A stretch of DNA of 64,000 nt from an uncultured bacterium (GCA_905215645.1 CAJMQS010000009.1:1-64000); one strand, 5' to 3'. Numbered from the stretch's first letter, positions 31,980-40,840 are shown. Notes: generated from the sequence alone by a model not told the origin. Made by a program: numbers and translations.

Positions 31980-33397
31980 CAGGCATCCTCTCCCTTCCGG
32001 CACTGGGCCAGTTCGTCGGCCACCTGGCGCAGCAGGGCCACGGCTTCTTCCAGCTGGTCCGCCGCTTCCCGGGCGCTTTCTTCCGGGTCGGGCAGGTCCT
32101 GGTAATCCAGCACGCTGTCATCCCGGATCAGCCCCAGATCCAGGGTGTTCCCCTTCTGGGCGATTTCTTCCCGGGTGAAGTTCTGCCACCGTTCATCCTG
32201 GACGGCTGCCCGGTCCGGAGCCTGGTAAGCGGCTTCAAAGCCGGCAAAATCTTCTTTGGCCAGGGGATGGGTCTTGCCGAAGGAGGGCATGTTGGTCCGC
32301 AGGTCGTAGTACCAAACCTCCCGGGTGTTGTCCCGGTCGCTCTGGCCCCGGATGAAGAACAGCACATTGGTCTTGACTCCCTGGGCGTAGAAGATGCCCG
32401 TGGGAAGCCGCAGGATGGTGTGGAGATTGCACTTGTCCATCAGGTCCACCCGGATCTTTTCTCCGTCCCCGTCAGCAAAGAGCACATTGTCCGGCAGGAC
32501 CACGGCGGCCCGGCCGCCCCGTTTCAACGAGCGGTAGATGTGCTGGAGGAAGTTCAGCTGTTTGTTGCTGGTGGGGAAGGTCAGGTCATCCCGGGTGGCC
32601 CGCTCCCCGCCTTTCTTGGTGCCAAAAGGCGGGTTGGTCAGGACCAGGTCGTAGTCTTTGAAGCTTTCGCCCAGGCTGGACAGGGTATCCCCCAGTACGA
32701 TTTTCCCATTCATATCATGGAGCATGGCATTCATCAGGGCCAGCCGATGGGTATCATGGACCAGCTCACAGCCGGTAAAGGCATCCCCTGCCTCGAAATT
32801 GGCTGTATCCTGGTCCAGGTCGAAGAAATCGTCCGTATGCTGCCGCACATATTCATGGGCCGCAATCATGAACCCAAAGGTGCCGCAGGCCGGGTCGTTG
32901 CACCGTTCTCCCGGCTGGGGCTCCATCATTCGCACCATCACATCGATGAGCACCCGGGGAGTGAAATACTGGCCGGCCCCGGATTTCTTCTCACTGGCGT
33001 TCTTTTCCAAGAGACCTTCGTACAGGTTCCCCAGCCCTTCTTCTTTGGCAGAGAACCAGTCCAGTTCATCAATGGTCCGGATGATCTTTTCTAGGTTCTT
33101 GGGCTCGTCGATCTTGGTCTGGGCCCCTTCGTAGATTTCCCGGATCCGTCCCTGGCTGTTCCGGCCCAGGTCGCTGAGCAGCTGCTGGTAATAATTTTTC
33201 AGTTCCAGGCCGCTTTTGGCCGCCAGGACATCCCACCTGTAGGCTTCCGGGATATGGGCTTCCGCCCCGGTCTCCTTGGCCATTTTCAGAAACAGGATGT
33301 AGGTCAGTTCCGTTACGTATTCGTGATAGGTGATGCCGTCGTCCCGAAGCACGTTGCACAGGTTCCACAGCTTTTGTACGATTTCCTGGGTATTCAC
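31979..33397 (-). CDS. hsdM: type I restriction-modification DNA methyltransferase subunit
   Basis: This encodes 472 residues from a GTG at 33397 that overlaps the hsdR stop (GTGA) and has GGAGGACA upstream. It adds a methyl group to adenine with HsdS-given specificity. Motifs: helical N-terminal HsdM_N, AGQYFTPRVLIDVMVRMM, DPACGTFGFMIAAHEY (SAM site), TNPPFGTKKGGERA (NPPF catalytic motif), and a helical tail. The order hsdR-hsdM-hsdS on the minus strand, with overlaps, makes it one transcription unit. Confidence 0.95.
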   Translation of the reverse strand: MNTQEIVQKLWNLCNVLRDDGITYHEYVTELTYILFLKMAKETGAEAHIPEAYRWDVLAAKSGLELKNYYQQLLSDLGRNSQGRIREIYEGAQTKIDEPKNLEKIIRTIDELDWFSAKEEGLGNLYEGLLEKNASEKKSGAGQYFTPRVLIDVMVRMMEPQPGERCNDPACGTFGFMIAAHEYVRQHTDDFFDLDQDTANFEAGDAFTGCELVHDTHRLALMNAMLHDMNGKIVLGDTLSSLGESFKDYDLVLTNPPFGTKKGGERATRDDLTFPTSNKQLNFLQHIYRSLKRGGRAAVVLPDNVLFADGDGEKIRVDLMDKCNLHTILRLPTGIFYAQGVKTNVLFFIRGQSDRDNTREVWYYDLRTNMPSFGKTHPLAKEDFAGFEAAYQAPDRAAVQDERWQNFTREEIAQKGNTLDLGLIRDDSVLDYQDLPDPEESAREAADQLEEAVALLRQVADELAQCRKGEDA

Positions 33398-36300
33398 GCC
33401 AGATGTCCTCCATTCGTATCGTCATACAGATAATCGTTCAGTTCGTCCAGGATCCCGTCCAGCTGGTTCCCGAAAGCCTTGTTGGCGGTCTGGAATCCTC
33501 CGGCATGTTTCAGCCGGTCGTCTTCTTCGAAAGTTTCCCGGTTGAAGATTTCCTCCTTCTGGAGGATCTTTTCGAACCGTTTCAGCCAGTTCTCTTCGCC
33601 CTGGGTGAAGTTGTGCTGCTGCCGCAGCCGCACCATGGCCCGGTGGACCCGTTCAGCATGGCTTACAAGGGGCGACCCCAGAGCCGCCTGGCGCACCAGG
33701 CTGATGATGTCCGCCGCCATATCCTGATTTTTCACTTCCCGCAGGGCAGTATTCAGCTTCGGTTCCGTAAATCCTTCCCGGGCCAGTTCCGCCTGGAGCT
33801 GTTTCAAATCGCTGCGCTTCAGGTCCCGGGGTTTGGTGCACAGCACCTTCAGGGCGGCAATCTGGTTCTCATTGTTCCGTACAAAGGCGGCGAAGGCTTC
33901 CAGATAGTCCTCCGGCCGCTGGGTTTTATTGTCCGGCCCATAGCCCCGGGATATCCCCACCACCTGGTCCTGGTCTTCGGCAATGTACAGAGGCTTGGGG
34001 TCGATGATGTCATAATCGTGCCGGTCCAGCACGGTAAAGGCCCGTTCTTTGGCCAGCAGTTCTTCCTTCACCTTTTCCAGAGGCAGCTGCCGGAGCTGAT
34101 GGACGTATTCTTTCCCATCTCGGGCGTCCAGCCCCTGGAGCAGATTGTTCCTGGCTTCCGGCTGGAGCCGGGGCAGTTTCCGCTGGAGCTTCACCAAAAT
34201 CTGGTCCACATGGTCCCGGATTTCACTTTCGTCTTCCACTGTCTTCAACCCGGTGAACAGGTCTTTGAATGTGGTGGCAACGCTGGTGGCCACCGGTTTC
34301 ATGTCTGTCACTTTGGCCATCTGTGCAAATTCTCCCACGGCGTCGTAGATGTCAAATTTGCTCTTGCCGATTTCGTCACAGCGGCGGGTGGCCCGTCCCA
34401 GCATCTGTTCGAACAGGATCCGGGACTTGACCCTGCGCAGGAACACCAGGCTGGTAATGGACGGCACGTCCACACCGGTGGTCAACAGGTCCACGGTGAC
34501 CACCACGGATGGATAGTCTTCGTTCTTGAACCGTTTGATGGCGTCACTGATCTTTTTCCGGTCGCCCCCAAAGGACGCCCCGGTGATCTTGACGATGGCA
34601 TCGCTGGGGACGCCCCTCTGGGTGAAGATTTCCTTCAGCAGCTGGACCACCAGATCCGCATGCCGGTCGGTGGCGGCAAAGATCAAGGTCTTGCCGCTCA
34701 TCCGGGGGCTGGCCGGGTCGATATATTTAGCAATTTCCGTCAGTACTGCCCGGTTGAACCCTTCGGTGATGACGGACCGGTTGAAATCGTCCACGTCAAA
34801 ATCCACATCGTCTTCCAGGGTGGCCGTATCCACCTTTTCCGGTTCGTCAGGCTGGAACACCTTCACCTGCTCCCCTTTTTTCAGATGGATACCCTTCCGG
34901 GACAGTTCCGTCTGGATCTGCACCGGGGCATCATGGTCGATGAGATACCCGTCGATCACCGCTTCCCGGTAGGAATACTGGTAAATGGGGCGGCCGAAGA
35001 TTTCCGTGGTCTGGAGGGCCGGGGTGGCGGTAAGGCCGATCTTTACCCCGTCGAAATAGTCCAATACCCGGCGGTACTGGCTCTGGTAGGCTCCTTCATC
35101 CCGGTAGAGCAGCTCGCCCTCACTCATTTCCCGGTCCAGGAGATAGCCCCGGTGGGCTTCATCCACGATCACCAGGTCGAAGGCGGAGACAGACGGTACC
35201 GGATCATCCCCCGGAGTGAACAGCCGGCGGATCATGCTCTGGACGGTGGCAATCTGGACCCGGGTCTCAGGGGCCAGTTCCGTATCCCCCAGCTGGTTCA
35301 CGGAATAAATCTGGTCCAGTGTCTTCAGTTCCTCCAGTTTTACTTCGGTGAATTTCCCATAGGCCTGTTCGCCCAGGGTGTTCCGGTCCACCAGGTAGAG
35401 GATCCGGCGGAACCGGCCGCTTTTCAGGAATCGGTAGATCAGGGCCAGGATCACCCGGGTCTTGCCTGTACCGGTGGCCATGGCCAGGAGGATCTTTTTC
35501 CGGCCCTGGCGGACGGCTTCTTCGGTCTTTTTCACTGCTTCGATCTGGTAGGGATACAGGTGGAGGCCGTCTGGGTCTTTCAGGATGTTGTCCCCCAGGG
35601 CTTCCAGGGCCCGGTTTTCCGTAGGGATGTCCCGTTCCAGCAGGGCCTTGACGCCGTCGGGGCTCATCCAGCCCAACAGGGCCTTGGGGGCGTTGTCCGG
35701 CTTCCGCACATCCCGGAACCAGATGCCGCTTTCCATCCGGCACTGGCGGATAAAGGGCCTCCCGTTGGCAGCAAAGAGCAGAGGGACCTGGTAGTCCCCC
35801 CATTGACCCGTCAGGTATTCTCGGTCCTTTTCCCGGATGTGGGTGGCATATTCCCGGCACTGGTCGTCTAACACGGAGCTGACATTTTTGAACCGCCGTT
35901 TGGCTTCGATGATCCCCACCAGCTGTTTGCCCAGGAACAGGGCGTAATCGGCCCGGTCCTTTTTTCGGGGATCCTGTTCCGTTTTGTCAAAAGCATCCGT
36001 GGGCCATTCGGCAATGGCCCGATTGCAGTTCCGGGCTGGACGGGTGCCTTTGGCGTAGGTCATTTCCCGGGAATCCACTTCCCAGCCTACCTGGCGCAGT
36101 TGCTGGTCGATGAGATACCGGGTTTCCGCTTCGCTGATGTTCCGGTAACTGGAGGCTTTGCTGTTCTGTTCCACCCGCTGCTTCTTGGGCACTTTGGGAG
36201 CCTGTTTGGCTTTCTGGCTTTCGGCCCGGGAGAGTTTCTGCTCCTGAGGAGTCAATGTTTGAGGAGCCGGAGAATGGGCAGGCTGGGGATTGGCAGCTTG

Positions 36301-36723
36301 GAGACTGGGCGCAGTTTTGCCGGGCATCACAAAAGGCTGTTCCTGGTAGCGGTAATCCCCGTAGGTGGTCATGAACCATCCGCAGAGGCTGTGGGCCACT
36401 TTCAGGCAGAGGACGGCATCGGCCTCGGACGCATAGTTGTCGTGGACGGCCTTGTTCCCTAGTTTCCGGAGGATGGTAAGACTGGCGGCTTCCTGTTCCG
36501 GCAGGTAGTCTTCCGCCGCAAGCCAGCGGATCCGGGCCACCTGGGTATGGTCGGTGGGGTCTTCTTCCTTGTCGTACTGGAACATGAGCTCCACGATTTT
36601 TTCTCCCAGGAAGCGGAGTTTGAACATGCTAGAATTGGGATCCGTATACAGATACTGTTCTGCTTTTTCTCCTAGTTCGGCCAACAGGGGAAAATGCTCC
36701 CGTAAAAAAGAAAAATTGCTCAT
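33394..36723 (-). CDS. hsdR: type I restriction enzyme endonuclease/translocase subunit
   Basis: This encodes 1109 residues. N-terminal DUF4145-like helical domain (about residues 30-120), a charged linker, then the nuclease domain with ADYALFLGKQLVGIIEAKR (D...ExK), then the SF2 translocase: LLAMATGTGKTRVILAL (Walker A), LVIVDEAHRGYLLD (DEAH), GLTATPALQ, VSVTVDLLTTGVDVPSI-like motif IV/V region and QMLGRATRRCDEIG (motif VI). It cuts unmodified DNA with HsdM/HsdS. It is the first gene of the operon. The start ATG at 36723 has GGAGCGTAGGG upstream. An odd repeat field lies just before it. Confidence 0.94.
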   Translation of the reverse strand: MSNFSFLREHFPLLAELGEKAEQYLYTDPNSSMFKLRFLGEKIVELMFQYDKEEDPTDHTQVARIRWLAAEDYLPEQEAASLTILRKLGNKAVHDNYASEADAVLCLKVAHSLCGWFMTTYGDYRYQEQPFVMPGKTAPSLQAANPQPAHSPAPQTLTPQEQKLSRAESQKAKQAPKVPKKQRVEQNSKASSYRNISEAETRYLIDQQLRQVGWEVDSREMTYAKGTRPARNCNRAIAEWPTDAFDKTEQDPRKKDRADYALFLGKQLVGIIEAKRRFKNVSSVLDDQCREYATHIREKDREYLTGQWGDYQVPLLFAANGRPFIRQCRMESGIWFRDVRKPDNAPKALLGWMSPDGVKALLERDIPTENRALEALGDNILKDPDGLHLYPYQIEAVKKTEEAVRQGRKKILLAMATGTGKTRVILALIYRFLKSGRFRRILYLVDRNTLGEQAYGKFTEVKLEELKTLDQIYSVNQLGDTELAPETRVQIATVQSMIRRLFTPGDDPVPSVSAFDLVIVDEAHRGYLLDREMSEGELLYRDEGAYQSQYRRVLDYFDGVKIGLTATPALQTTEIFGRPIYQYSYREAVIDGYLIDHDAPVQIQTELSRKGIHLKKGEQVKVFQPDEPEKVDTATLEDDVDFDVDDFNRSVITEGFNRAVLTEIAKYIDPASPRMSGKTLIFAATDRHADLVVQLLKEIFTQRGVPSDAIVKITGASFGGDRKKISDAIKRFKNEDYPSVVVTVDLLTTGVDVPSITSLVFLRRVKSRILFEQMLGRATRRCDEIGKSKFDIYDAVGEFAQMAKVTDMKPVATSVATTFKDLFTGLKTVEDESEIRDHVDQILVKLQRKLPRLQPEARNNLLQGLDARDGKEYVHQLRQLPLEKVKEELLAKERAFTVLDRHDYDIIDPKPLYIAEDQDQVVGISRGYGPDNKTQRPEDYLEAFAAFVRNNENQIAALKVLCTKPRDLKRSDLKQLQAELAREGFTEPKLNTALREVKNQDMAADIISLVRQAALGSPLVSHAERVHRAMVRLRQQHNFTQGEENWLKRFEKILQKEEIFNRETFEEDDRLKHAGGFQTANKAFGNQLDGILDELNDYLYDDTNGGHLA

Positions 36724-36865
36724 AGGTCCCTACGCTCCTCTGCCAAAGCATCATGACGCCATTATATCACACTTTTCAGTTTTTCTCTTACCGGGGGTGT
36801 CCCCAAAACAAAGACCGGATGAAGCAGTGGTATGACAGGATTTTTCTTTTTCATCAGTTTTTCTT

Positions 36866-36897
36866 CTATCCTATCCTACCCTATCCTAACCTAACCT
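36866..36897. repeat. pentamer tract CTATC/CTACC/CTAAC
   Basis: About six tandem units of a five-base repeat (CTATC, CTATC, CTACC, CTATC, CTAAC, CTAAC) are followed by CTGTGGCAACC. The tract opens the repeat field upstream of hsdR and may change length by slippage. Confidence 0.6.
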
Positions 36898-36898
36898 G

Positions 36899-37126
36899 TG
36901 GCAACCACCTGGCTGTCACTTGACAACCAAGTGGTTGCCAAACCAGATAAACCCCGCAGGGCTGCGGGGTTCAGAAATGCGTCCGAAAATCGTCAGTGAA
37001 CATTTTCTGTTAAATTATCAGATAGCTATTGGTTTTTGGGTGCCAACTGGTTGCCAAGGTGTTGGTTTTTGGTTGTCAATGTGACATACCACCTGACATA
37101 CCAGTGGACTGTCACCTGGTTGCCAA
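36899..37126. repeat. field of TGGTTGCCAA repeats upstream of hsdR
   Basis: TGGTTG[C/T]CAA occurs at 36932-36941, 37048-37057, 37070-37079 and 37117-37126, with the inverted copy TGGCAACCA at 36899-36907. Between them lie CTGACATACCA-type direct repeats (37081-37105) and CTGTCACCTGG variants. A perfect 10-bp GC hairpin (AACCCCGCAG/CTGCGGGGTT, 36950-36971) interrupts the field. No gene is present from 36724 to 37550. Confidence 0.6.
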
Positions 37127-37282
37127 GCTGGCTGTCATCTGGCATCCAAATACATTACATTTTTAATCATAACATGTGTTGTATTGCTTATTATTGTATC
37201 ATATTGTTTCTTGGAAAGACACACTAAAAATTTAATTTTTTTAGAATTAGACCAGCCCTGCCGTCTTTTTTATCTACCCCCT

Positions 37283-37460
37283 GGGCGGCCGGGACGGACT
37301 CCCCTGCGGGGAGCCCCTACGGCGTTGAGGTCAGGGGTTCTCGTGCTGTTGATTGGACGGAGTTGGCGCAGTGACGATGAAAACCGGTTCACCGCATCTC
37401 TGCCGAACCTCCGACCGTGACGGCGTAGGGCGAGCCGCAGGCGCGCCCTTCCCTGGCCTC
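37283..37460. repeat. dispersed ~190-bp repeat, copy B
   Basis: This starts GGGCGGCCGGGACGG and ends CCCTTCCCTGGCCT. Inner blocks shared with 30204-30400 are GCGGGGAGCCCCTACG, GACGATGAAAAC and CCGAACCTCCGACC. It has no good open frame. Confidence 0.65.
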
Positions 37461-37486
37461 CAGAGCCTTAGATACAGGTCCATCCT

Positions 37487-37550
37487 GCTTATCGTCAACA
37501 AGCTGACGTCTGACATCTCAAGGCCCGCAAGGGCCGCATCTGACGTCTTT
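37487..37550. repeat. palindromic repeat copy 4 (partial) behind the TIGR04076 gene
   Basis: AGCTGACGTCTGACATCT is followed by CAAGGCCCGCAAGGGCC (small hairpin GGCCC/GGGCC) and ATCTGACGTCTTTC, ending at the stop of the minus-strand gene at 37551. It carries only the right arm of the palindrome in full. Confidence 0.6.
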
Positions 37551-37823
37551 CTATTCCTCTTCCACCACTTCTGCCTTAAACACCATGATGGTATCCGCAT
37601 CGCTGCAACAGAATTCAGCGGTTCCTTTGGGCTGGCCTGGGATCTGTCCTCCGTACCGGAGAATGTCGATGTAGGGAAAGGCGCAGTGCATGGCCATGGG
37701 ACAGATCTTGCCCCGGTCTTCGTCGAAATCGAAGACTTCCCCTACATGGTGGCCCCGGTGGCAGCCTATCTTCCCTCTCCGGTCTGTTACGGTGATCCGG
37801 ATCTTCGGTCTGCGTCCTGCCAT
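37551..37823 (-). CDS. TIGR04076-family small Cys-rich protein, function unknown
   Basis: This encodes 90 residues. It matches the TIGR04076 pattern from memory: KIRITVTDRRGK at the start, GHHVGEVFDFDEDRGKICPMAMHCAFPYIDILRYGG in the middle and a C-terminal CCSDADTIMVFKAEVV. The conserved Cys residues (CPMAMHC, CC) suggest metal or disulfide chemistry. The family's role is not known to me. A palindromic repeat follows the stop. It is ten bases upstream of the double-cupin gene in the opposite sense of the map, i.e. it follows it in the same minus-strand direction, so the two may be one transcript. Confidence 0.7.
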   Translation of the reverse strand: MAGRRPKIRITVTDRRGKIGCHRGHHVGEVFDFDEDRGKICPMAMHCAFPYIDILRYGGQIPGQPKGTAEFCCSDADTIMVFKAEVVEEE

Positions 37824-37833
37824 GGCTTTTTCC

Positions 37834-38484
37834 TTATTCCAGGGTCAGCAGGAGACCCATCTTGAAGGGTTTCTCTGCTTTCACCCAATGGAGGCCGTTC
37901 TTGGCGAACCGGAACTGTTCTCCAGCCTTCAGGGTATGGGCTTGGCCTTCATAGCCGATGATCCCTTCTCCTTCCAGAGCAAAGATCAGGGCATCCCCAG
38001 GGGCTGCATGTTCGCTGAGCCCGGTACCGGCAGCAAAGGCCATGACCACGAATTTCATTTTGTCGTTATGGACCACATCCATGTTGACGATCCGTCCCTC
38101 CTGATAGGGCACCAGATCGGCCAGACGAAAAGCTTTTCCTGCTTCTACTGCGTTGTTCATGATATCCTCCTTTTGGATTTCCAGTTCCGTATACACGGTA
38201 TCTGTGGGAGCTTCCATCCCCACCGGCACGTCCGTGGGAGCCAGGAAGCACTGTCCCGGCTCCAGCACTGTTTCTGCCCGGTCCGCCCGGACTTTCAGCT
38301 GCCCGTCCTGGACCAGGAGCAGTTTGTGATAGGGATACAGCTCACCGCTGATGTCCGTCCCCTTTCCCAAAGAAAAGATCCAGAGGGAATTCCTGCCCCC
38401 GGCGATTTGCTGGGAAACCGTACACCCGGCCACCGCTGGATTCGTTTCTTCGAGACGGAAGGCCTTCCCCGCTTCTAGTTCCAT
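37834..38484 (-). CDS. tandem cupin protein
   Basis: This encodes 216 residues from ATG 38484 (AGGTGG upstream); the longer frame start lacks a ribosome site. Two cupin halves are evident and each begins with an EAGKAFRL segment: MELEAGKAFRLEETNP and MNNAVEAGKAFRLADLVP (about residue 110). This points to internal duplication or fusion of two neighbour genes. Both halves contain the cupin turn (LEPGQCFLAPTDVPVGM; LKAGEQFRFAKNGLHWV) but the metal-ligand His pattern is weak. The function is unknown. The next gene is a TIGR04076 protein. Confidence 0.75.
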   Translation of the reverse strand: MELEAGKAFRLEETNPAVAGCTVSQQIAGGRNSLWIFSLGKGTDISGELYPYHKLLLVQDGQLKVRADRAETVLEPGQCFLAPTDVPVGMEAPTDTVYTELEIQKEDIMNNAVEAGKAFRLADLVPYQEGRIVNMDVVHNDKMKFVVMAFAAGTGLSEHAAPGDALIFALEGEGIIGYEGQAHTLKAGEQFRFAKNGLHWVKAEKPFKMGLLLTLE

Positions 38485-38601
38485 ACCACCACCTGCTTTC
38501 CTTGTTGTTGCCTGTATTGTAGCATGGAAACAAAGGAAAGTACGTTGGAAGGACAACAAAAGAAGAGCAATCCTAGCCATAGCCTCCCTCTCCGGAAATA
38601 C

Positions 38602-38970
38602 TTACAGACTCAGGTTTTGTTGGATTTCTTTTTGATTTCTCGGTCCATAAACAATTCGCAAAATAATGACGGTTTCTAAGCATTCTCGAATTACGTAATA
38701 GAAAAGATACGAATCAACCACTTTCATCCGTACTGTTTCTGTCACTATGAAATCATTCCGAAGTTCCGGACCGCTGTAAGGATAATGGCAGGTTTCTTGT
38801 ATCTTATCCTCTAAATTTGAAAAAAAGACAGCCGCAGCCTGTGGATTATTCAATTCATTTGCCATATAAGAAAGGATTTCATCTAAATCAGCTGCAGCTG
38901 TTTCAGTGAATTGAAAATGATAATTACAGATGGTACTTCTCTTTGAGCCGGTCCAGAGTGTCACTTCCAT
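38602..38970 (-). CDS. RelE/ParE-superfamily toxin
   Basis: This encodes a toxin of about 122 residues; the body FQFTETAAADLDEILSYMANEL, SNLEDKIQETCHYPYSGPELRND, YLFYYVIREC and VIILRIVYGPRNQKE is typical of the ParE/RelE fold. It partners the antitoxin gene just before it. The start is uncertain: I place it at ATG 38970, 47 bases inside the antitoxin gene, with AAAGG upstream. No ATG lies at the usual position near YHFQF; a rare start there is possible. It should target the ribosome or gyrase, which cannot be decided. Confidence 0.7.
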   Translation of the reverse strand: MEVTLWTGSKRSTICNYHFQFTETAAADLDEILSYMANELNNPQAAAVFFSNLEDKIQETCHYPYSGPELRNDFIVTETVRMKVVDSYLFYYVIRECLETVIILRIVYGPRNQKEIQQNLSL

Positions 38971-39190
38971 CCACAACCTTTCCATCTTTTACATCCTGCA
39001 GCCCCTTGAGTAGGAGCCGTGCTTCTTCCAATTGCTGCTGTGTCTTTTCATAATAGTCGATATCCATGACCACCAGCCGGCCATAACCGTTTTTTGTCAC
39101 ATAGACTGGGCCTTGTTCTCTCACACAAAGTTCTTCAATTTTTACGGTATCTCTCAAATCCCGCATAGGAATGATCCTCATTGAAATCAC
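38924..39190 (-). CDS. Phd/YefM-type antitoxin
   Basis: This encodes 88 residues. It begins MISMRIIPMRDLRDTVKIEEL and has VYVTKNGYGRLVVMDIDYY, the beta-hairpin of Phd/YefM antitoxins, followed by a helical tail that would wrap the toxin (QLEEARLLLKGLQDVKDGK). It overlaps the toxin gene by 47 bases. It both represses its own promoter and neutralises the toxin by family analogy. The upstream 170 bases are AT-rich with no further gene. Confidence 0.8.
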   Translation of the reverse strand: MISMRIIPMRDLRDTVKIEELCVREQGPVYVTKNGYGRLVVMDIDYYEKTQQQLEEARLLLKGLQDVKDGKVVDGSDTLDRLKEKYHL

Positions 39191-39361
39191 CTCCTCAATT
39201 ATGTATTAATTATATCATATTTATGACTGAATTATGTTTTAAAATCTTTTATTTCCAATTTCTCCTAAAACATTTTTCTTTATGTATGCAAAAAAAGCTG
39301 TGAATATGTACACGAAGAGTGACATTCATATCACAGCTTTGATTTTCGCATATTTTCTTCT

Positions 39362-40735
39362 TCATTTTGCTCCATCCATTTTCGGGATCTGCTGGAAGAA
39401 TCCCCGGATCAGCACCGCTGCCAGGAGGAAGCCGCAGATATCGGATACACTCTGGCTCCATACCAGGCCCGTGAGGCCGAAGGTCCGGGGCAGCACCATC
39501 AGGGTGGGGATCAGGAAAAGGCCGCTACGGCCGGCTGCCACCAGCATGGCGCCCACTGTATGCCGGGTGGTCTGGAGGCACATGTTGGACAGGATGGTCA
39601 GGGGCACCAGGAAAAAGGTCACGGCCTGGGCCCGTAAGGCAGCGGACCCTACGGAAATCACCAAGGGATCGTCCCGGAATTCCTCCAGGATGGGAGTGGC
39701 CCAAACAATGGCCACAGCAGCCGCTGCCAGAGAAAACAGGGTCCCCGCTTTCACCGCGAACCAGAACCCTTCCCGGAGCCGTCCATACTTTTTGGCCCCA
39801 TAACTGAATCCGCACACTGGCTGGAATCCCTGGCCAAAGCCGATGACCACGGAGGCAGCAAAGAAGCTGAGCCGGGTCACGATGGACATGGCAGCGATGG
39901 CGGCATCCCCGAAGGCACCGGCTGCTACGTTGAGGAAAATGGTGGAAAGGCTTTAGGTCCCCTGGCGCACCAGGGAAGGCGCTCCCCCAGCCACGATTTC
40001 TTTCGCAATGGGCCAGGAAGGATGGATGTTCCCCAGCCGGATAGGGATGTTCCCGCCTCGCCAGGTCATGGCAAACAGGATGCAGAAGCTGACGAACTGG
40101 CTCAAAATGGTAGCATAGGCCGCCCCTGCCACGCCCATGTGGAATTTGAAGATGAAGAGAGGATCCAGGAACACATTCAGGAAGCCTCCCACGGTGATGC
40201 CCACCATCCCGAAGGCCGCACTGCCCTGGAACCGGAGATGGTTGTTCATCACCAGGCTGCACATCATCACCGGAGCTCCGATGAGGATCACGCTCATATA
40301 TTGGATGGCATAGGGCAGGATGGTGGGGGTGGATCCGATCAGGGTGGCCAATTGAGCCGCAAAGGCGTTGCCGACAATGGCAATGCAAAGCCCGCATAAA
40401 AATGTGTAGAAAAAGCTGGTGGAAGCCATGGTCGCCGCTTCCATCCGTTTCTTCGCCCCCAAAAGACGGGAAATGCTGTTGCCGGAACCGATGCCGAAGA
40501 AAAAGGCGATGGCATGGATGATGGCCATGGTGGCAAAGGTAACCCCTACGGCTGCGGTAGAAGTGGTATCGATCTTGCTGACAAAGTAAGTATCTGCCAT
40601 ATTATAGAAGCTGGTGCACAGCATGCTGATGATGGAGGGCAGAGCCAGGGAAGCAATCAGCGGTTTCACCGGAGCTTCCAGCATTTTCTGGTATTTTTGG
40701 GCTTCTTTGGAGTTTTTGGGTGTAGAATCAATCAT
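39362..40735 (-). pseudogene. MATE family efflux transporter, broken by one in-frame stop
   Basis: The reading frame is collinear over 458 codons, the usual MATE length, but codon 39953-39955 is TAA where the family has a small residue: GAPSLVRQGT, stop, SLSTIFLNVAAGAFGD. The 21 codons between this stop and the next ATG (39889) keep the same frame, so there is no frameshift. The N-terminal half has MADTYFVSKIDTTSTAAVGV and SISRLLGAKKRMEAA; the C-terminal half has GFGQGFQPVCGFSYGAKKYGRLREGF. A single-base change (TCA to TAA) would explain it. It could also be a sequencing error or natural readthrough. Confidence 0.85.
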
Positions 40736-40790
40736 AAAAGGACCGCCTATCTGTCCGACAGCGGACGGGTATTTTTTTTATTATACCATA

Positions 40791-40840
40791 AAAGGGGTTG
40801 CTGTTCGTGTGTGGTTTTCACACGAGCAGCAACCCCTTTT
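40791..40840 (-). terminator. strong terminator of the glycerol-dehydrogenase-like gene
   Basis: GGGGTTGCTGTTCGTGTG pairs with CACACGAGCAGCAACCCC (18 bases, one mismatch) around GTTTT. On the minus strand it is followed by TTTTATGG. It lies 83 bases beyond the stop at 40923 and also precedes the MATE gene. Confidence 0.75.

Noticed and set aside
33403..35871. An 822-codon plus-strand open frame opposite hsdR
   Set aside because: It lies fully inside hsdR, whose helicase and nuclease motifs are unmistakable on the minus strand. The opposite frame has no domain and an odd composition typical of antisense frames in GC-rich genes.
36899..37126. CRISPR array upstream of hsdR
   Set aside because: The repeated unit is only ten bases, spacing is irregular, one copy is inverted and no cas gene is present.
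39249..39461. A 70-codon minus-strand frame at the end of the MATE gene
   Set aside because: Most of it overlaps the MATE C-terminus in another frame, and the rest is Cys/His-rich antisense-like sequence without a ribosome site.
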